In this document: positions 21,966-34,359 of the stretch, piece after piece
Layout of the letters: each line of letters starts with the position of its first letter
How positions within the stretch are numbered: position 1 is the first letter of the stretch
NCBI GenBank assembly: GCA_951230915.1
Contig: OX579635.1
Coordinates: 3,658,001-3,722,000 of the forward strand
Direction: 5' to 3'
DNA: 64,000 nt
Origin: Antitrichia curtipendula
Taxonomy: Eukaryota; Streptophyta; Bryopsida; Hypnales; Leucodontaceae
Notes under the pieces: generated by a model
The model's input: the letters and a program-made list of their open reading frames with translations, nothing else
What the model was told of the DNA's origin: nothing
Database searches by the model: none
Made by a program: the position numbers and the translations under genes

Positions 21966-23417
21966 ATGGAGGCGCCAGTGCCGGAGGACGAGACTAGGGC
22001 GGCAGCAGTCGTCTCTCTACTGGAAGCAATTCCGTTCGTGAGGCCAGGGATTGTCGGCAGGCCCGAGTACAGACCACAGCCGTGGAGATTGTTCACCGCA
22101 GCGAAACCGAGCAAGCTGTTGACGAAAATCCACGGGAAGTGGTACGATTTGACGGAATTCGAGAGACATCACCCGGGCGGGCCGGTGGCGCTCGGCTTAG
22201 CGCGTGGGCGCGACTCGACGGTGATGTTCGAGAGCCACCACCCGTTCACGTCTCGCGCGGCCTTGAACGCCATTCTTGCCAAGTATGAAATCGACGCCTC
22301 CGACAGCAAGCGTCTGCGGACGCTGGAGCAGCAACACGGCATCCCGGAGCATGAGTTTGAATGGCCGAGTGCCTTCGGTGAGGCTCTGAAATTTCAGGTG
22401 AAGGAGTATTTCCAAGGGGAGGCCAATCGGCGGAATGTGTCGCTACGTGAAGCCACAAAAGCAACCCCAGCCCGCTGGACAGAGATCGCGATCATGGCCG
22501 TGTTCTACGTGGCCACATTTTCGGGTTTCTTTCGCGGCGACTGGCGATTTTTGGTGCTTTTCCCGCTCACGGCCTGGCTCGTCGGGGTGAATACCTTCCA
22601 CGACGCAACTCATTTCGCGCTCACCTCTAACTGGCGTATCAATGCCATCGTCCCTTACATTTACCCGTTTTTTTCTTCCCCGTTCGTTTGGTACCACCAA
22701 CACAACATAGGTCACCATAGCTACCCGAACCTCGGCGACCGCGACCCGGATGTTCTCCACCACTACTGGATGAAGCGGGAGCATCGCGACGTGAAATGGT
22801 TACCCAACCACAAGAAGCAGAGCACCTGGTGGTATATGCTGTTCTGGTGGGTCGTGGCTGTGGAGTTTGGTCTGACCACTATGGAGGATCTCTGGATGCT
22901 ACAGAGCAATTTGTATAACGAGGTGGTGCCCATGATGTCTATTTCCGGCCCCCGTCGAATTGTGCACATCGTCGGGCGTCTTTCGACGATCGGCATCATT
23001 CACGCGTGGCCGTTCTTTTTGCTGGATTCGTACATCAAGTGCTTCGTCTTTTCGGTCTTGCCGTATTTGGTATTTTCTTCTCTTTTCATGGTGAATACGC
23101 AGATCAATCACCTTCTTCCGCATACAACGCACATCGAAGACTCGGATTGGTACAAGCACCAGGTGATCACAGCGCAGGACTTCGGAGTGGGCAGCAAGTT
23201 CTGCCATGTCTTCAGCGGTGGACTCAATTACCAAGTTATTCACCATTTGTTCCCCACGGTGAATCACTGCCACCTCCCGCAACTGCAACCAATTGTTGCC
23301 CGTCTCTGTGAAAAGTATGACGTTGCGTATTCCACTGCTACCGGATATGTTCATGCAATTGCGTTGCACCATGAGCATTCCAAGAGCATGGGTGTCAAAG
23401 TAGAACACGTTGAGTAG
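21966..23417 (+). CDS. Cytochrome b5-fusion front-end acyl-lipid desaturase (Delta5/Delta6 type)
   Basis: A single uninterrupted 483-residue frame. It probably introduces a double bond between an existing double bond and the carboxyl end of a C18-C20 acyl chain in membrane lipids (ER), using electrons from its own cytochrome b5 domain; that role is known for the family and inferred here. Seen: the haem-binding HPGG motif at 69-72; three histidine boxes, HDATH (212-216), HNIGHH (246-251) and QVIHH (423-427), the last with the Gln that replaces the first His in front-end desaturases; and hydrophobic segments around 174-188, 194-209, 288-300 and 345-375. Length fits bryophyte Delta5 enzymes (about 480). 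The start is the ATG at 21966, ahead of the b5 domain. Delta5, Delta6, Delta4 and sphingolipid Delta8 cannot be separated from motifs alone; a PUFA enzyme is favoured. Its GC content is higher than that of flanking DNA. The gene is intronless. Confidence 0.92.
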   Translation: MEAPVPEDETRAAAVVSLLEAIPFVRPGIVGRPEYRPQPWRLFTAAKPSKLLTKIHGKWYDLTEFERHHPGGPVALGLARGRDSTVMFESHHPFTSRAALNAILAKYEIDASDSKRLRTLEQQHGIPEHEFEWPSAFGEALKFQVKEYFQGEANRRNVSLREATKATPARWTEIAIMAVFYVATFSGFFRGDWRFLVLFPLTAWLVGVNTFHDATHFALTSNWRINAIVPYIYPFFSSPFVWYHQHNIGHHSYPNLGDRDPDVLHHYWMKREHRDVKWLPNHKKQSTWWYMLFWWVVAVEFGLTTMEDLWMLQSNLYNEVVPMMSISGPRRIVHIVGRLSTIGIIHAWPFFLLDSYIKCFVFSVLPYLVFSSLFMVNTQINHLLPHTTHIEDSDWYKHQVITAQDFGVGSKFCHVFSGGLNYQVIHHLFPTVNHCHLPQLQPIVARLCEKYDVAYSTATGYVHAIALHHEHSKSMGVKVEHVE

Positions 23418-24450
23418 AAGGTGTAGAAAAAAAATTGTGTAATTCTTCTCAACCCATATAGAAACCGATCCACAACAACAATTCTTTTCATCCATTCTGC
23501 TTCTCTCTTCCTTGCATGGGTTTTCTTTTGTGGGTATTCCAAGAATTTGTGCTGCTGATCCTCTGTTTTTCCCCTGTTCCAAGAGAGAAAGGGTAATTAG
23601 GTCGCATGGGGTTTATCGCGTGTTGCTGATCCTTTTGAAATTTCTGCTTGATTTTGAGGTGATCAGTGAGGGTTCCTTCAACAGTGCGTTCCACGCATTG
23701 TTGACCGGCCAAGAATATGCCATATTGCCCTTTCTTTGGTCTTGTTGAAGTTCAGTGAACCTGTTGCCCTCCTTGTCGAGCAGGATTTTCGCTTCTGACC
23801 CAACATCAACGATACCTCATACAATTCTCTGAAATTATCCCGATTTGCAGTGGATGAAACTCACTAGTTGTGTTTGTTTTCGCAAGTTGTGGATACACTT
23901 GTGTGCAGAGTCATCATTCAGCTGTCGTACCTTATCAACCTTCTCTGCGCTGAAATGTCTCAGCAAGAGAAGTAGGGGTAGTAGGTCTCGTAGCATGTTT
24001 GGAGTGCGGTGCAGGAAGTTCTCAAATTTTTTAGTGGTGGGCGAATTTCAAGCTCTCAGATTTTTTTCCTTCCGACATGCAGACGAGCTGCTTGGTTTAG
24101 GGGTGAGGAATCTCAAAGTGGGGCGTGGATCCTGACTCACCAGAGGTCATTGTTGGAGTGACACTCTTTTCCATTGAAGTAACTTAAGTTGGGGGCAGGG
24201 ATGGGACCACCCAGTGCCATACTGAGTCAGTTTTGCGGTTATCTCTAGGCTGGAGATTTTCTGGAAGTGTGGACGCTCGGATACCAAGCGTTGGGTTCAC
24301 TGACGAGAGGTCTGGGAGCTCGTCCCTTTCACATGTGACAGAACTGGCTTGCAAATGGCAGGCACCTCGCATTTGGTATATTCGGTCGTTTTGAGAACTG
24401 TTTTATTGAAAGGAAAGTATATTAAAAGGCGAAGGGACATGCACTGCACC
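23418..24450 (+). other. 3' flank of the desaturase gene
   Basis: Moderate GC content fading into AT-rich DNA. It probably includes the 3' UTR, but no clear AATAAA signal fixes its end. The frames at 23512-23748 and 23845-24135 have no recognisable content. Confidence 0.35.
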
Positions 24451-27090
24451 TTCGGCCAGCCTTAATCTGTTTGTTGATTTGGAGTCATAAATTTGACATC
24501 TTCCTAAGTGGTCAGATGCTATTATTCCATTCATTCTAGGGCAGGGTTTGTTTTTTTCATTTTTAATGAAGTGCCAAAGTGGCGATATTGAATGTTATAG
24601 TGGTGCTCCAAATTTCAACATTCATCCACATATTGGATAGAAAATATCATATTAGCTAATACCACATATCTATAATCTGGCGATTTCATCCAATTAATTT
24701 TTTTTATTTTAAGTTTTTTGGCGATTTGACACCTTCTTAGTACCATTTTTTCCTATAGGTGTGGTGCCAAGCCATAAAATTTGGTGCAATTTTTGCACCA
24801 AATTGCTAGAAAAAACAACATTGTTTTAGGGTGTGAAATGTGGCCACAAATTTTGGGGGGCATCAACAAGCTTCTTTCCACTAAGATTCGGTGACCAAAC
24901 CGTCACCTCCAATTTTTCACTTGATGTCAATCTCTTAGAGCAAAATCCAATGTACATAAAATTGGCCAAAGTCTGTGTAAAAGACAAAAGAAAATCTGAA
25001 ATTCTACATCGAGATGTACAATGTATGCAAAAAGAGAATCTAAAAGCCTACACAATCTATAAAGATAGTCTTACAAGAAGAGGATGAGGCAAGTTTTCAA
25101 GTTCTAAGAAACTAATTTTTTGAACTTATTGGTTGCTTCTAGTTTGGCAGTAGGCTACTTCTAAAATGTAGTTTCTACCTAAACACATGTAAGTGAAAGT
25201 ATCATAGAAATTAATAAAGAAAACTCTGATTCATGAAAACTTGAAAATTTGTTTCCAAATCCAATGTTGCATGGAAATCTGCTTTTAGTCTTTGAAGATC
25301 TTGGCCTTTTGAAGAAGGTTCAAAAAATTTAGAAATGTATTATTATATGTGATTTTTTCAACATTTTTGGAATTTGCATTAGAAAAGAAGATTGTAGAAA
25401 TAACTATTATAAATTATGCATATTGTAAAATGTAAAAAATATTTATTGACCTTCATCAAATCAATTTAAAAGCATATAAATTTGAAAATTAAACAAAAAT
25501 ACAAATTTTATTTTTTATACTTACATTTATGTACAATAGGCCAAAATTATGAAGTTGTTAGCAAGGTATAATATAAATACAAAAGTTCTTATCAAATGCG
25601 TTTAAAGAATTTTTTGAAAGAGGTGATGTAATTAGAAGCACAAGAAGACATGTATACATGTATATATATATATGCTAATATCTTCTCAATGCATGAATAG
25701 AAAATGTCAATCGCTATAAAACAATTCTATAAGCATTAGTCCTTCAAAGCAAAGAGTGCATAAACTCTATTGGAATTATTGTTGTTGAAACTTGTATTTG
25801 GTTTTCTACTCAGGACTATAATTTCTACTGCGTTAAATCATGCAAACCAAAAAAATGATTTTGGGAGAAATTTAACCATAGAAAGTTGCATCACTCTTGT
25901 ATTAGAACATGTAGTAAAAACTTTGTGAATTTTGACTTTGTGTGTCACAAGATATTAGTTGTAAATGTTGAAGAGTTTTTTTAATTTTGAACCCTATCTG
26001 AGTGAATTCTAGATGACTTTAACTACGGTGTATAGGAAATTTTGCACTATGGATTTTGATTTCAAAAATCTACCATATTGAAGACCATATTTGGCATATC
26101 TCTACCAATTTTCTAGATATGGAACGCCTCAAATGAAATCTTGGAATGCCAAGATGAACTTAGAATACAATATATTTTTTTGCACACTTTTCCAACATAA
26201 TTTCTCAAAACAAGAATCCCATCGGTGGATTGAAGGTTTAATTCACTTGTCAAAAGCACCAAAAGTATTAAACTCAAATCTTGTAGTTTTTGTAGAAACT
26301 AGAAGGTTAAAACTAGAAATATCCAAATGCCTAAGACATCAAGAATTATTGAATAAATGGTCCCATTAAGTTCCCCTTTTGTCCCCATTATATTCCCTTT
26401 CCATTTTGACAAGAGATTCCCTCTTAGGGAATATCTCAAACCCTCAAAACAAACTTTAGCTCAGGGCTTCATGTGTTCTCAAATTTTTGAATCAAAGGCA
26501 TTTAATATCATTAGAAGTACAATTTGAAGACTTTTTAATAGTATTTTTCATGTTGGATGTGAAGAAAATTGGTCTTGTAATCTATAATCAAAGTTTTCAT
26601 TGTCAACACCACAAGCACTAGAGTTTGGAGGCTTTGTGCATTCTCAATTTTTTGAAATAGGAGGCGTATTTCATATTGTTAGAAGGCACAATTTGAAGAA
26701 CTTTTCAAATACATATTAAATGTTGAATTTGAAAAATTATTGCTCTTGTAATTTGGAGTCAACATTTCTATGTTCTAACTTCTAAATTGTAAGTCCAATT
26801 TCAATGAAAATTATAACCAAGTGAAATTCTCAAAATGATGTATCTTTGATTTTTTTCTCCTAAAAATAACAATAGAAATTGACACAATAGGAACCTATTT
26901 GAAATCCATTTTGTTCCTTGAAAGGACAATGTGACAAGGGCTAATAGTCAAACTACATAGTAAAGATGACTTCATGTGTTTTTAAGTTGTGAATAATTCC
27001 AACTCAAATGATTCGATATCCTCATCCCTAATCTTATCCCCATCAAAGAGTTCAATATCTATGTTGATTGCAGTTATGACCTTACGGGGA
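24451..27090. other. Gene-free AT-rich stretch
   Basis: Stops in all frames; the longest frames (24833-25087 and 26091-26369) have no recognisable motif. Two related passages, about 26460-26560 and 26620-26720, share a TTTG.AGGC(A/G)..T.ATAT.ATTAGAAG block ending in CACAATTTGAAGA-like sequence, suggesting an old local duplication. Confidence 0.4.
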
Positions 27091-27099
27091 GAGAATCGC

Positions 27100-28061
27100 T
27101 AGCAAGCATTAGGGACACTTTTATTATTTTTAGGTATCAAAATGACACTTTCTCTACACTTTTTCAATTTTACATGTTCATCACAAACCCTAGAAGATGA
27201 TTATTGTCTCTTTGGAAGAAAAATAAATGTTTGAGCTAGGATCTATAATTTTGATTTTTAAACATGATTTGAAAAAAAATTGTTTTTAGATACAAGAACT
27301 AAGTAGTTTTATTGGATTACATTTTTTTTCCAATCAATCATGATACCTAAAGTTGTGTCCTAGACCAAAAGTTATGCCACCTAAAACAAAAATAGTTGAT
27401 CTAGGTAGCTCCAAATTCACAAAAACTTGAACAATTAAAAAAAACGCCTTTTAATAGAATATATATTTTTATCAATATAAAAATCTTTGATTTGTTCTAT
27501 TTTCATTTTTGATGTAAAAGTAATGAAGAATCTTGTTTTATGCACAATTAAAGCATCTTCTTGAAAGACATTTTTGAACTCAATTTTCATAGTATTCCAA
27601 AAAAAAGGTTCATAGGATTAGATTGCTAGTTAGAAATGTCTCACCATTAGGATTGACTTACTACAATTCCATCTTAGAAATATTAACAACTTATGATTTC
27701 TTTTCATCTTGTACCTACTTGTTCTTATTTTTTTTTTTGACTCCAAAATGAAACCTTCAATATAACATTTTAAGATTTCAAACATGAAGTGCAAAAATTT
27801 TAAATTAAAAAGATTCAATGCATGATAACTAAGTATGGAAAAGTCACAAAAAAACGTTTCTTTCCACTTTAAATGCTAAAATCTTGAAATCTCTAAGGTC
27901 AAAGGTTTTGAAAATTCTTCCTTGCATTTCCATATTTGTCTAGTGCAAGATCCAATAATTACTACATTGGAAAACAACATTTTTCTTCTATATTTTACCC
28001 TTTGAATTGGAAATGGTGGTTGTGGAATATTTTTGGTACACCATGGCAGTCAAACTTCAGA
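27100..28061. mobile_element. Diverged relative of the TTAA (piggyBac-like) family, copy 7
   Basis: The interior aligns in order with 15180-15800: a 'gaagcatcttcttgaaa' equivalent, a TCTCACCATTAGGATT equivalent, CTTGTACCTACTTGTTCTTA, then AGTGCAAGATCC and GAATTGGAAATGG. The right end, inverted, reads TTAACTTCTGAAG, a weak match to TTAACCCCTAAAG. The left border could not be placed. Confidence 0.45.
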
Positions 28062-28862
28062 AGTTAAGTGCCTTCCCAAATGACACCAATAAGATAGGAG
28101 ACCCAATATGTGCCACAATTCAAAAGCAACTCTATTTGCACCACCATGTTTCATCAATATACATTCTAAACTTTCAAATGTCCTCTACTCATACATAATG
28201 GCCATGAAGTGACACAACTAGTCACAAATAGTTGCAAATTCCTACCTTATACCTTCTGAAATTTATGCGTCTCAAAGGTTTAGCATAATTGTACAGAAGC
28301 TTCTACTTCTGTGTGGTTCAGTTCACTACACGTAAATTTGGTACCTTGAAGGTCGGTAGGTTTCGTGGTTTCCTGGGTTTCCGTCCATGGTTCACTTTTG
28401 GTTTGAAAAAATGAATGCCAAACGGATACGCGCAGGACGGAGAAAATAAGGAGCCGCGTCATGAGTTGGAAGCTTCCTTCCTGTGAGTCACTGTCTCAAT
28501 GATGCTTTTTGTTCCTAGCCTCTGGAATTAACCGTAACCTAGAATCCAGGAAATCTGCGTACAAGATTTCTTGGGAGAATCGGTCTGATTACCATGTGAT
28601 TGTGGCAGAAGTTTGTTAAGCACAAATATTTTGCCAGTTTATATTTTTCAAAATAAAGAAACAAATAATTACATTTTGTCAGTATTTCTGATTGTTGTTT
28701 TGGTAGGGATACATATTTATAGGCATGTCTACAGATACTTCCATATATGTACAGGAAAGTTGTGGTAAATATGGGTTTGTAGCAGATATAGATATAGCAA
28801 AAGTTTGTCCTCTCTCACGACCAGGGATCTAAACTGATACTCCTAAACTGAAACTGATACTC

Positions 28863-31783
28863 CTAAACATAATCAACAACAAAAAGATGTAATTCACTCA
28901 TATAAGTGAATCGCAGCTTATCTCCAGCTTCGAGACCGTTGCTGTTTGCATAGTCTTTCCATCCGCTTGCGAAGTTCTTTGTGGTGCCCTCCTTAACCAC
29001 GCCTGAGTATTTCACTTCGAAAATCTCATCGCTGTTGGGACCCTGCAGATTGACTTCTGGTGGTAACGTAACGATGTGCCGGAACGATGTTGGAACCACC
29101 TGCAAATGCCAAGCAAGACAAGTTAAGTTATTGCACGAAGATGTGAGTTTCCGGCCAAGCTCCAACTTCAGTCTTTGTTCTAGAACATTTCCAAACATTG
29201 TACTTGCAAACGTCGTTGAGACAGAGACCCTTATTTCGCTTTTGACGAGTCAAATGAGGTTGGGGGCTTTCCGAAGAAGACAAAAGGTCAGAACTTTAGA
29301 GTATTTAATACTCAATCATTAAACTTAAAGCTAAGGACCATTCAGGATTCTTTAAAAAGTGAAATAACTTCCGTTCAATACGTCTTACTTCTTGTCGAAC
29401 ATATTAAAGTACTGCTTATGCTCCTTGAAATTTGAGGTTGATGGAATTGAACGATGTATCCTGGACATTGCCGTAAGAGAGATCACTCCCTAAATCACGC
29501 TCCTGCATGCCAAGTGATAGTTGTCTGTTGTACTGCTTCCTTTAATCAGGCATGGTGCAGCCCGCTGACATGCGAGGGACCCAATCAGGTCAAACTTTCT
29601 CTCTTTTTTCTATCAGGTCACAATTCTTCTGGTGGGGAACGTTCCTCGTGACTTTGTACTTGATTCATTAATACAGAACTCTCCTGGTCCGAATCCTAGG
29701 TCCTGCACAGCCTAGCTGCAACAAGAGATCTGCCAAATTATGGTCTCCGGACCGGTCTGGATTGGAACCTTTGATGATAGCCCTGAAGAACCGACCCTAG
29801 GAGGTGTTTGAGGTGGCCTTGGAGAGGAATATTTTCTTATCAACTCGGAGATAAATGTTTCAGGTGGTATGACTCGGCTACATGGTCGCCGCAACTCTGC
29901 ACTTGATGTGCTAATGATTTGGTCTCCGTTTGAGGGCAGGAAAGCCATCGCTATTGTAGTGGTTCACATTGACTACTTATAACCCACAAGTAGAAGGCAA
30001 AGTAGGTATCATGTCACAGTCACGAACATTTCGAACCTTGTGACTTTGAAACAGCGAAGTCTGAAAGCAGTCATCGAAAGTTTGGGGAGTTGAATGTGGG
30101 AAGCGTTCACCTCTGAGTTTTATTTTTGCTTCGAATTGAATTCACCTTTTCTCTGTAAAAAAAAAGAGAGTTGGTAGAGATGCATTTAACAAACGGTGGA
30201 CTTGTGATGTAGCTCTTCATCTCACGGATTATATTTGTTAAATTGATCTTGAACTTGTTACCTTTTGATTGATAGACTATGAGAGGAGACTCACCAGGAA
30301 AGGGTAAGCAGTAAGCATTGGGACACTCGTGGCTGGAAGAGTTTTGATGAAGTGGGGATTCTCATGGGGATCGACAGCTGCACTCCGATTTGCGCGGTTG
30401 GTAGGTCGCGCGTTGGAAGTCTTACCCCCTTGTGCCGTTGAACCTCTGTCCTTGCGAGAAACGTTCGCATTCCTCATAGTAAATGACGGATTTCTCAGCT
30501 GCACAGAGAACCGACTGGGGCCAGTGAGACTAAATTCAAGATTGACGCCTTTTCTCAAATCATTGCGCCTCACGAAACTGGGCCATCCCTGCCTCCACAT
30601 TGTTCTGCGGTTTATTAGTTCATGGCGGCAGACTACTTGAGAAATGGCACCAGGCATCGGCCCTTCGAGAGTGATCAATGTGCCTTCGCTGAGAAGTCTC
30701 CCATGGCGGCGGGCGAAATCAGCTGGAATCTCCTGAAAAAATCACGAAGTCGCAATCAAATGGCAGTCACCTTGCACAACGAAAGAAGCAGTCAGAGCTA
30801 CTTAGGTCGCAATATTGATGAGAAACTACTGATCAAACAAATGCCAATTCAACTGATTATGTGCTCCACCGTATCCACGTATTCCAGCAATCTGCCATGG
30901 GAGATACAATGAAGACTAAGGATTCAAGAGAAATTCTTACAATGCGGGCAAATTGAGGATTTCCGAAGTGCCCGGTACTTGCTTCTGACATTTGCTTTTG
31001 GAAAAAGATTGTTCCATTGAAGCTGTTTTCTGGGATTTCGGCGTGTCTTTCTGTCTCAGCAATCTGATTTTTAGATTTGTCGCGGTCAAGGGTAATTGGA
31101 GAAGCACGAAAGTTGTCGGAAATGTTCCCGTTCTGCATCTCCACCTTCATCCCTCGTGTTGAGAGGTTTAAAGGTGATGTTCTTGACGTGCTCTTCGGAG
31201 TGAGCGCGTCCGGAAGTTCATCACCACTTGAAGGAGAGGTCGTGTCGTTAAATTGCGAGTTCCGTGATAATCTCCGAGAATCAAACTTCGTCTTGAACGT
31301 GTAAATAACAAACTCCGACATCGCGACAAGTGAAACGATTAGCTCGTCACCTTTCTGAAGGTCATTGTCAGATAAGAATCCTCTCCACAGCTGGCAGAAA
31401 CGCACTCTGAATCTTTTGGAGTAGCAAACCTGAATTTGCAAGGGCCACACTTTGGATCCAGATCCGAGTCGTAGACTTGCCGACGACTTCATGTTCTCGC
31501 CATGGTCACGTACGAATGATGCAGGAATTTCCTAACCAACACAACCACATAAAATTCCAAAATCCCGTGGCTAATCATTGTCATTGAGCTACAACCACAT
31601 CAATCTACTCTCGATGATCAGATTCAGTAACATCCAATAAGAAGAATTCAAAATAGCTCCATTAGTTTTGCTTACCAATGTACTTTGCGTCACAGTTGCT
31701 ATGAAGTGAGGAACTCCCGCACTTTGAAGCCTCTTTGCAATCTCCAAGAACCTGCTCAATCTGCCGTCGTAATTGTCATCCAT
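28863..31783 (-). CDS. Triple-B3-domain transcription factor (REM-like)
   Basis: Four exons on the minus strand: 31783-31676, 31531-30941, 30732-30295, 29099-28863, giving 457 residues; stop at 28865-28863. All three introns begin GTAAGC, GTAAGA or GTGAGT, end in AG, and are phase 0. Three B3 DNA-binding domains are seen: about residues 25-115 (PHFIATVTQ...EIPASFVRDHG...FLSDNDLQKGDELIV), 227-330 (NPQFARI|EIPADFARRHG...FVRRNDLRKG), and 358-457 (NPHFIKTLP...VVPTSFRHIV...LEAGDKLRF) at the C-terminus. Each intron cuts a B3 domain at the same spot, just before its (E/V)(I/V)P..F strand. Linkers are Ser/Arg/Lys-rich. Known for the family: plant nuclear DNA-binding proteins. Its targets cannot be inferred. 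The ATG at 31783 is the first in frame ahead of domain 1. Confidence 0.88.
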
Positions 31784-32584
31784 GATTGTTAAACCTCACC
31801 TCTCTCCGATCGATTGGATTCCCCAGCCCCTTCTCTTAATCACAGGATCCAATTCCTCCAAGCGCTTGACTGCCGTCGTTTTCGAAACTCATCAAACCGC
31901 TCACACAAAGCTAACGATAAAATGTCCAGACCGAAATGTTCACGCAAGGCATCTTACATCATCTTCAGTGCATTAGCGACTCACATTAGAGCTAAAGCAT
32001 ATCTGCTAATAAGAACACTCTCATTGCATTTAGCAACTGAGGACAGATCACCGATACCTGCATTTAGCAGACATCTCTCTCACACGCCGGAAACACAATG
32101 GCGGACATCACTCTCACATGCGCAGAATTGACAATTGACAAGCTATCACTAAATACACTGATATTTGAAGAGTAGCCTGGACGGATTGGCACATGGCAGC
32201 TTTCTCTTTCCATAGGCGCGAGCGAGCGAGCCAGTGCAGCAGCCATGATGGAAGCTAGCTCCTGCTAATTGTCTTATCAACTGTTCCATTGTTTTTCTAG
32301 TATTTTCCATTCTCTTACACATTTGTTAGTACTGAAAGGCTTCCGTTCCTAATCGAAAAAAGAAAATGAAAGAAACAATCCGTCTCATCAACGAGTGCAG
32401 TTACGGTCCTGCACTACGGTCGACCTGCACATGATTTGAAGGCGTGATGATGCAATTAGGGTTCGGACGATTAGTGAGCAGTGTGAGTGAGATGACCAGC
32501 GGCCTGCACGGCGGAAATTACTTCATGTGAGAGGTGACACGCTGCTCTGTGGTCACATTGCAGCTTTTTTACACGCAAATCACT
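31784..32584 (-). promoter_or_regulatory. Upstream region of the B3 gene
   Basis: The 5' flank of the minus-strand B3 gene. There is no clear TATA box or known motif. Short frames on both strands lack recognisable content. Confidence 0.3.
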
Positions 32585-32588
32585 TTAA

Positions 32589-33328
32589 CCCTGGAGCACC
32601 GCGGGCGCCATTCCGTGGCGTTCTGATGACAACACCGTGGTAGGTTGGATAGAATTCAAAAGCATTTATTCATCCTCCTTTTCCTTGTTGATCTTTCATG
32701 TTGGGTTATGAACAGAATCCAATTGAGTTTGTAGTTTTTCCAATGTTTGTCTTCACGTAAATGAGAAGTTATTAAAAAAAACGGATCACAAAATATGCTA
32801 TTTTAGTGTATTTTGGGAAGTTGTTGCTCCTTACTTTAAATCTGAAATTTCTCCATAAAAATGATATTTTTTGAGTTTGAACCCAAATAACTAAACAAAG
32901 GTCATCTACTCTAGTTTCTACTCCAATTTGAATTTTGAAGATAATCCTAATATTGAATATTTTATTGCAATTTGAACTTTGGATGTATATTCAATGTCTA
33001 TTATTTTCTAATTATATAATGACACGGAAATTGAGATTATACCATGATGTTTGTCATTGTAATATACACACATGGTGAAATTTTCAGATTTTTTGAAATT
33101 ATGTTCTATTTAATATGATTTTTCTTCACTTTCTCTTCAAAAATTCTCAAAAAAAATCAATTTTCCAAAAAAAAATCTGAAATTTTTGTGAAGTAAAGAA
33201 AACATGTAATTTCATCTCCAAAAAATAAATATAAATATTTTCATACATATCTAGTTGCAAAATGGCAGCAAGTTGAGTGATGGACAGTGAGGTTTGAAAT
33301 CAATGGTCATGGGTCCGTCATTTAGGGG
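32589..33328. mobile_element. Possible TTAA-flanked element, copy 8
   Basis: TTAA at 32585-32588 and 33329-33332. The right end inverted is CCCCTAAATGACGGACCC, a fair family match; the left end CCCTGGAGCACC is weak. The interior is AT-rich without a frame. It could be a chance pairing of one real end with an unrelated TTAA. Confidence 0.35.
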
Positions 33329-33377
33329 TTAACTTTAATGTCGCAGCGATAGTTCTCCATGGCTTTGTGACAATGTA

Positions 33378-33516
33378 AGGTGAAGACACCCATTCCCGTC
33401 CCTATATCCAATTCTATCATGATGTACTCAGGGTGCACATTCTTGTAGTAAGAAGTTACTCTGTTGGTACATAGTGACAGAATTGGGTACAAGGATGGGA
33501 ATGGGTGCTTTCACCT
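33378..33516. mobile_element. TA-flanked MITE, 139 bp, with about 45-bp inverted ends
   Basis: The ends are AGGTGAAGACACCCATTCCC and, inverted, AGGTGAAAGCACCCATTCCC, with pairing continuing through CCAATTCT(A/G)TCA. TA stands on both sides (33376-33377 and 33517-33518). It sits 7 bp before the next MITE. Confidence 0.8.
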
Positions 33517-33523
33517 TAGTGTA

Positions 33524-33939
33524 AGGTAATATGCTCTTAAAGTGACCATTTAATGGCTGGTTTGCCTTTTTCACAGGCTTTCGTAAACATAAATATTTTT
33601 AGACCATTTTTTAGAGAAAGAAAAATAGATGTGGAACCTAGCACAAGTGGTTTTGTATTTTTTTCAAGCATTTTTGAATTACTTATAAATTTTCAAAGAT
33701 TTGGAGCATAGGCACCTATTTGTGAATATAGGGCTTCCAAAATTTGTGCACTTGCAACTTGTAAAGAGATGTGCGGAAATCAAAGACAATGATTGGTTCT
33801 TGCAATAGAAAAATAAATTTTCCTCGACGCATTCAATTGGTAAAGAGGTCCATTTAAGGATCACCCATTTCCATTCTCCATTCTCCACCTAAAAATAGGG
33901 CAGTTTGAAGAAGATGGGCACTTTTAGAGCATACTACCT
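33524..33939. mobile_element. TA-flanked MITE, 416 bp, empty-site relative of 9901-11001
   Basis: The ends are AGGTAATATGCTCTTAAAGT and, inverted, AGGTAGTATGCTCTAAAAGT, flanked by TA (33522-33523 and 33940-33941). It aligns end to end in reverse with 9901-11001. The single TTAA at 33854-33857 is the empty counterpart of the nested insertion at 9982-10668. Confidence 0.8.
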
Positions 33940-33992
33940 TAATAGTGTTCTATGTAAAAGTGACGTTAAAGAAGTGTTGGGCAAGTTGGAGG

Positions 33993-34190
33993 GGTCGGGG
34001 TGAACCAACCCCAAAGAGAAAATACTGAAATTTTTTATTTGCCATGGATGATAAAATTTGCAAATTTTGAATTCATATGAATTCATAATAGAAGATAAGT
34101 TCATCGAGCACAAAATAGGGGGGCTTTTTTTTACATGCACCCTTGGAATGACTTCACAAGGACAAGCAAAGGATTAGCTCACCTTGGCCA
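33993..34190. mobile_element. Diverged copy of the hAT-like MITE at 20932
   Basis: It shares GGGTGAAC at the left, the ATGGAT...TTTGCAAATT(T/C)TGAATTC block, GCACAAAATAGGGGG(G)CTTTTT and ATGCACCC(C/T)TGGA with 20932-21161. The terminal inverted repeats are eroded and no target duplication is visible. Confidence 0.6.
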
Positions 34191-34359
34191 TTGGGGGAAT
34201 TAAGAATCCTTTATACTCTCATCAAACTCCTTTATCATCTTAGGAGCGTTTTTACACTTACAGACTAGGCCAATTTATTGTGTATGAGTCTCGAAATCCT
34301 CACTTGTAATTACATAAAAGGCTAAAATTCACAATTGGCTTGAAGGAGAATATGCCACT

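Noticed and set aside
22899..23582. 227-codon open frame antisense to the desaturase
   Set aside because: It lies over the conserved desaturase coding strand, has no recognisable domain, and is explained by codon bias of the real gene. The same applies to the other frames at 22082-22784.
29712..29948. Minus-strand frame within the third intron of the B3 gene, considered as an extra exon
   Set aside because: Joining 30295 directly to 29099 restores a continuous third B3 domain in phase 0, and no good donor follows this frame. An alternative exon is not excluded but is not supported.
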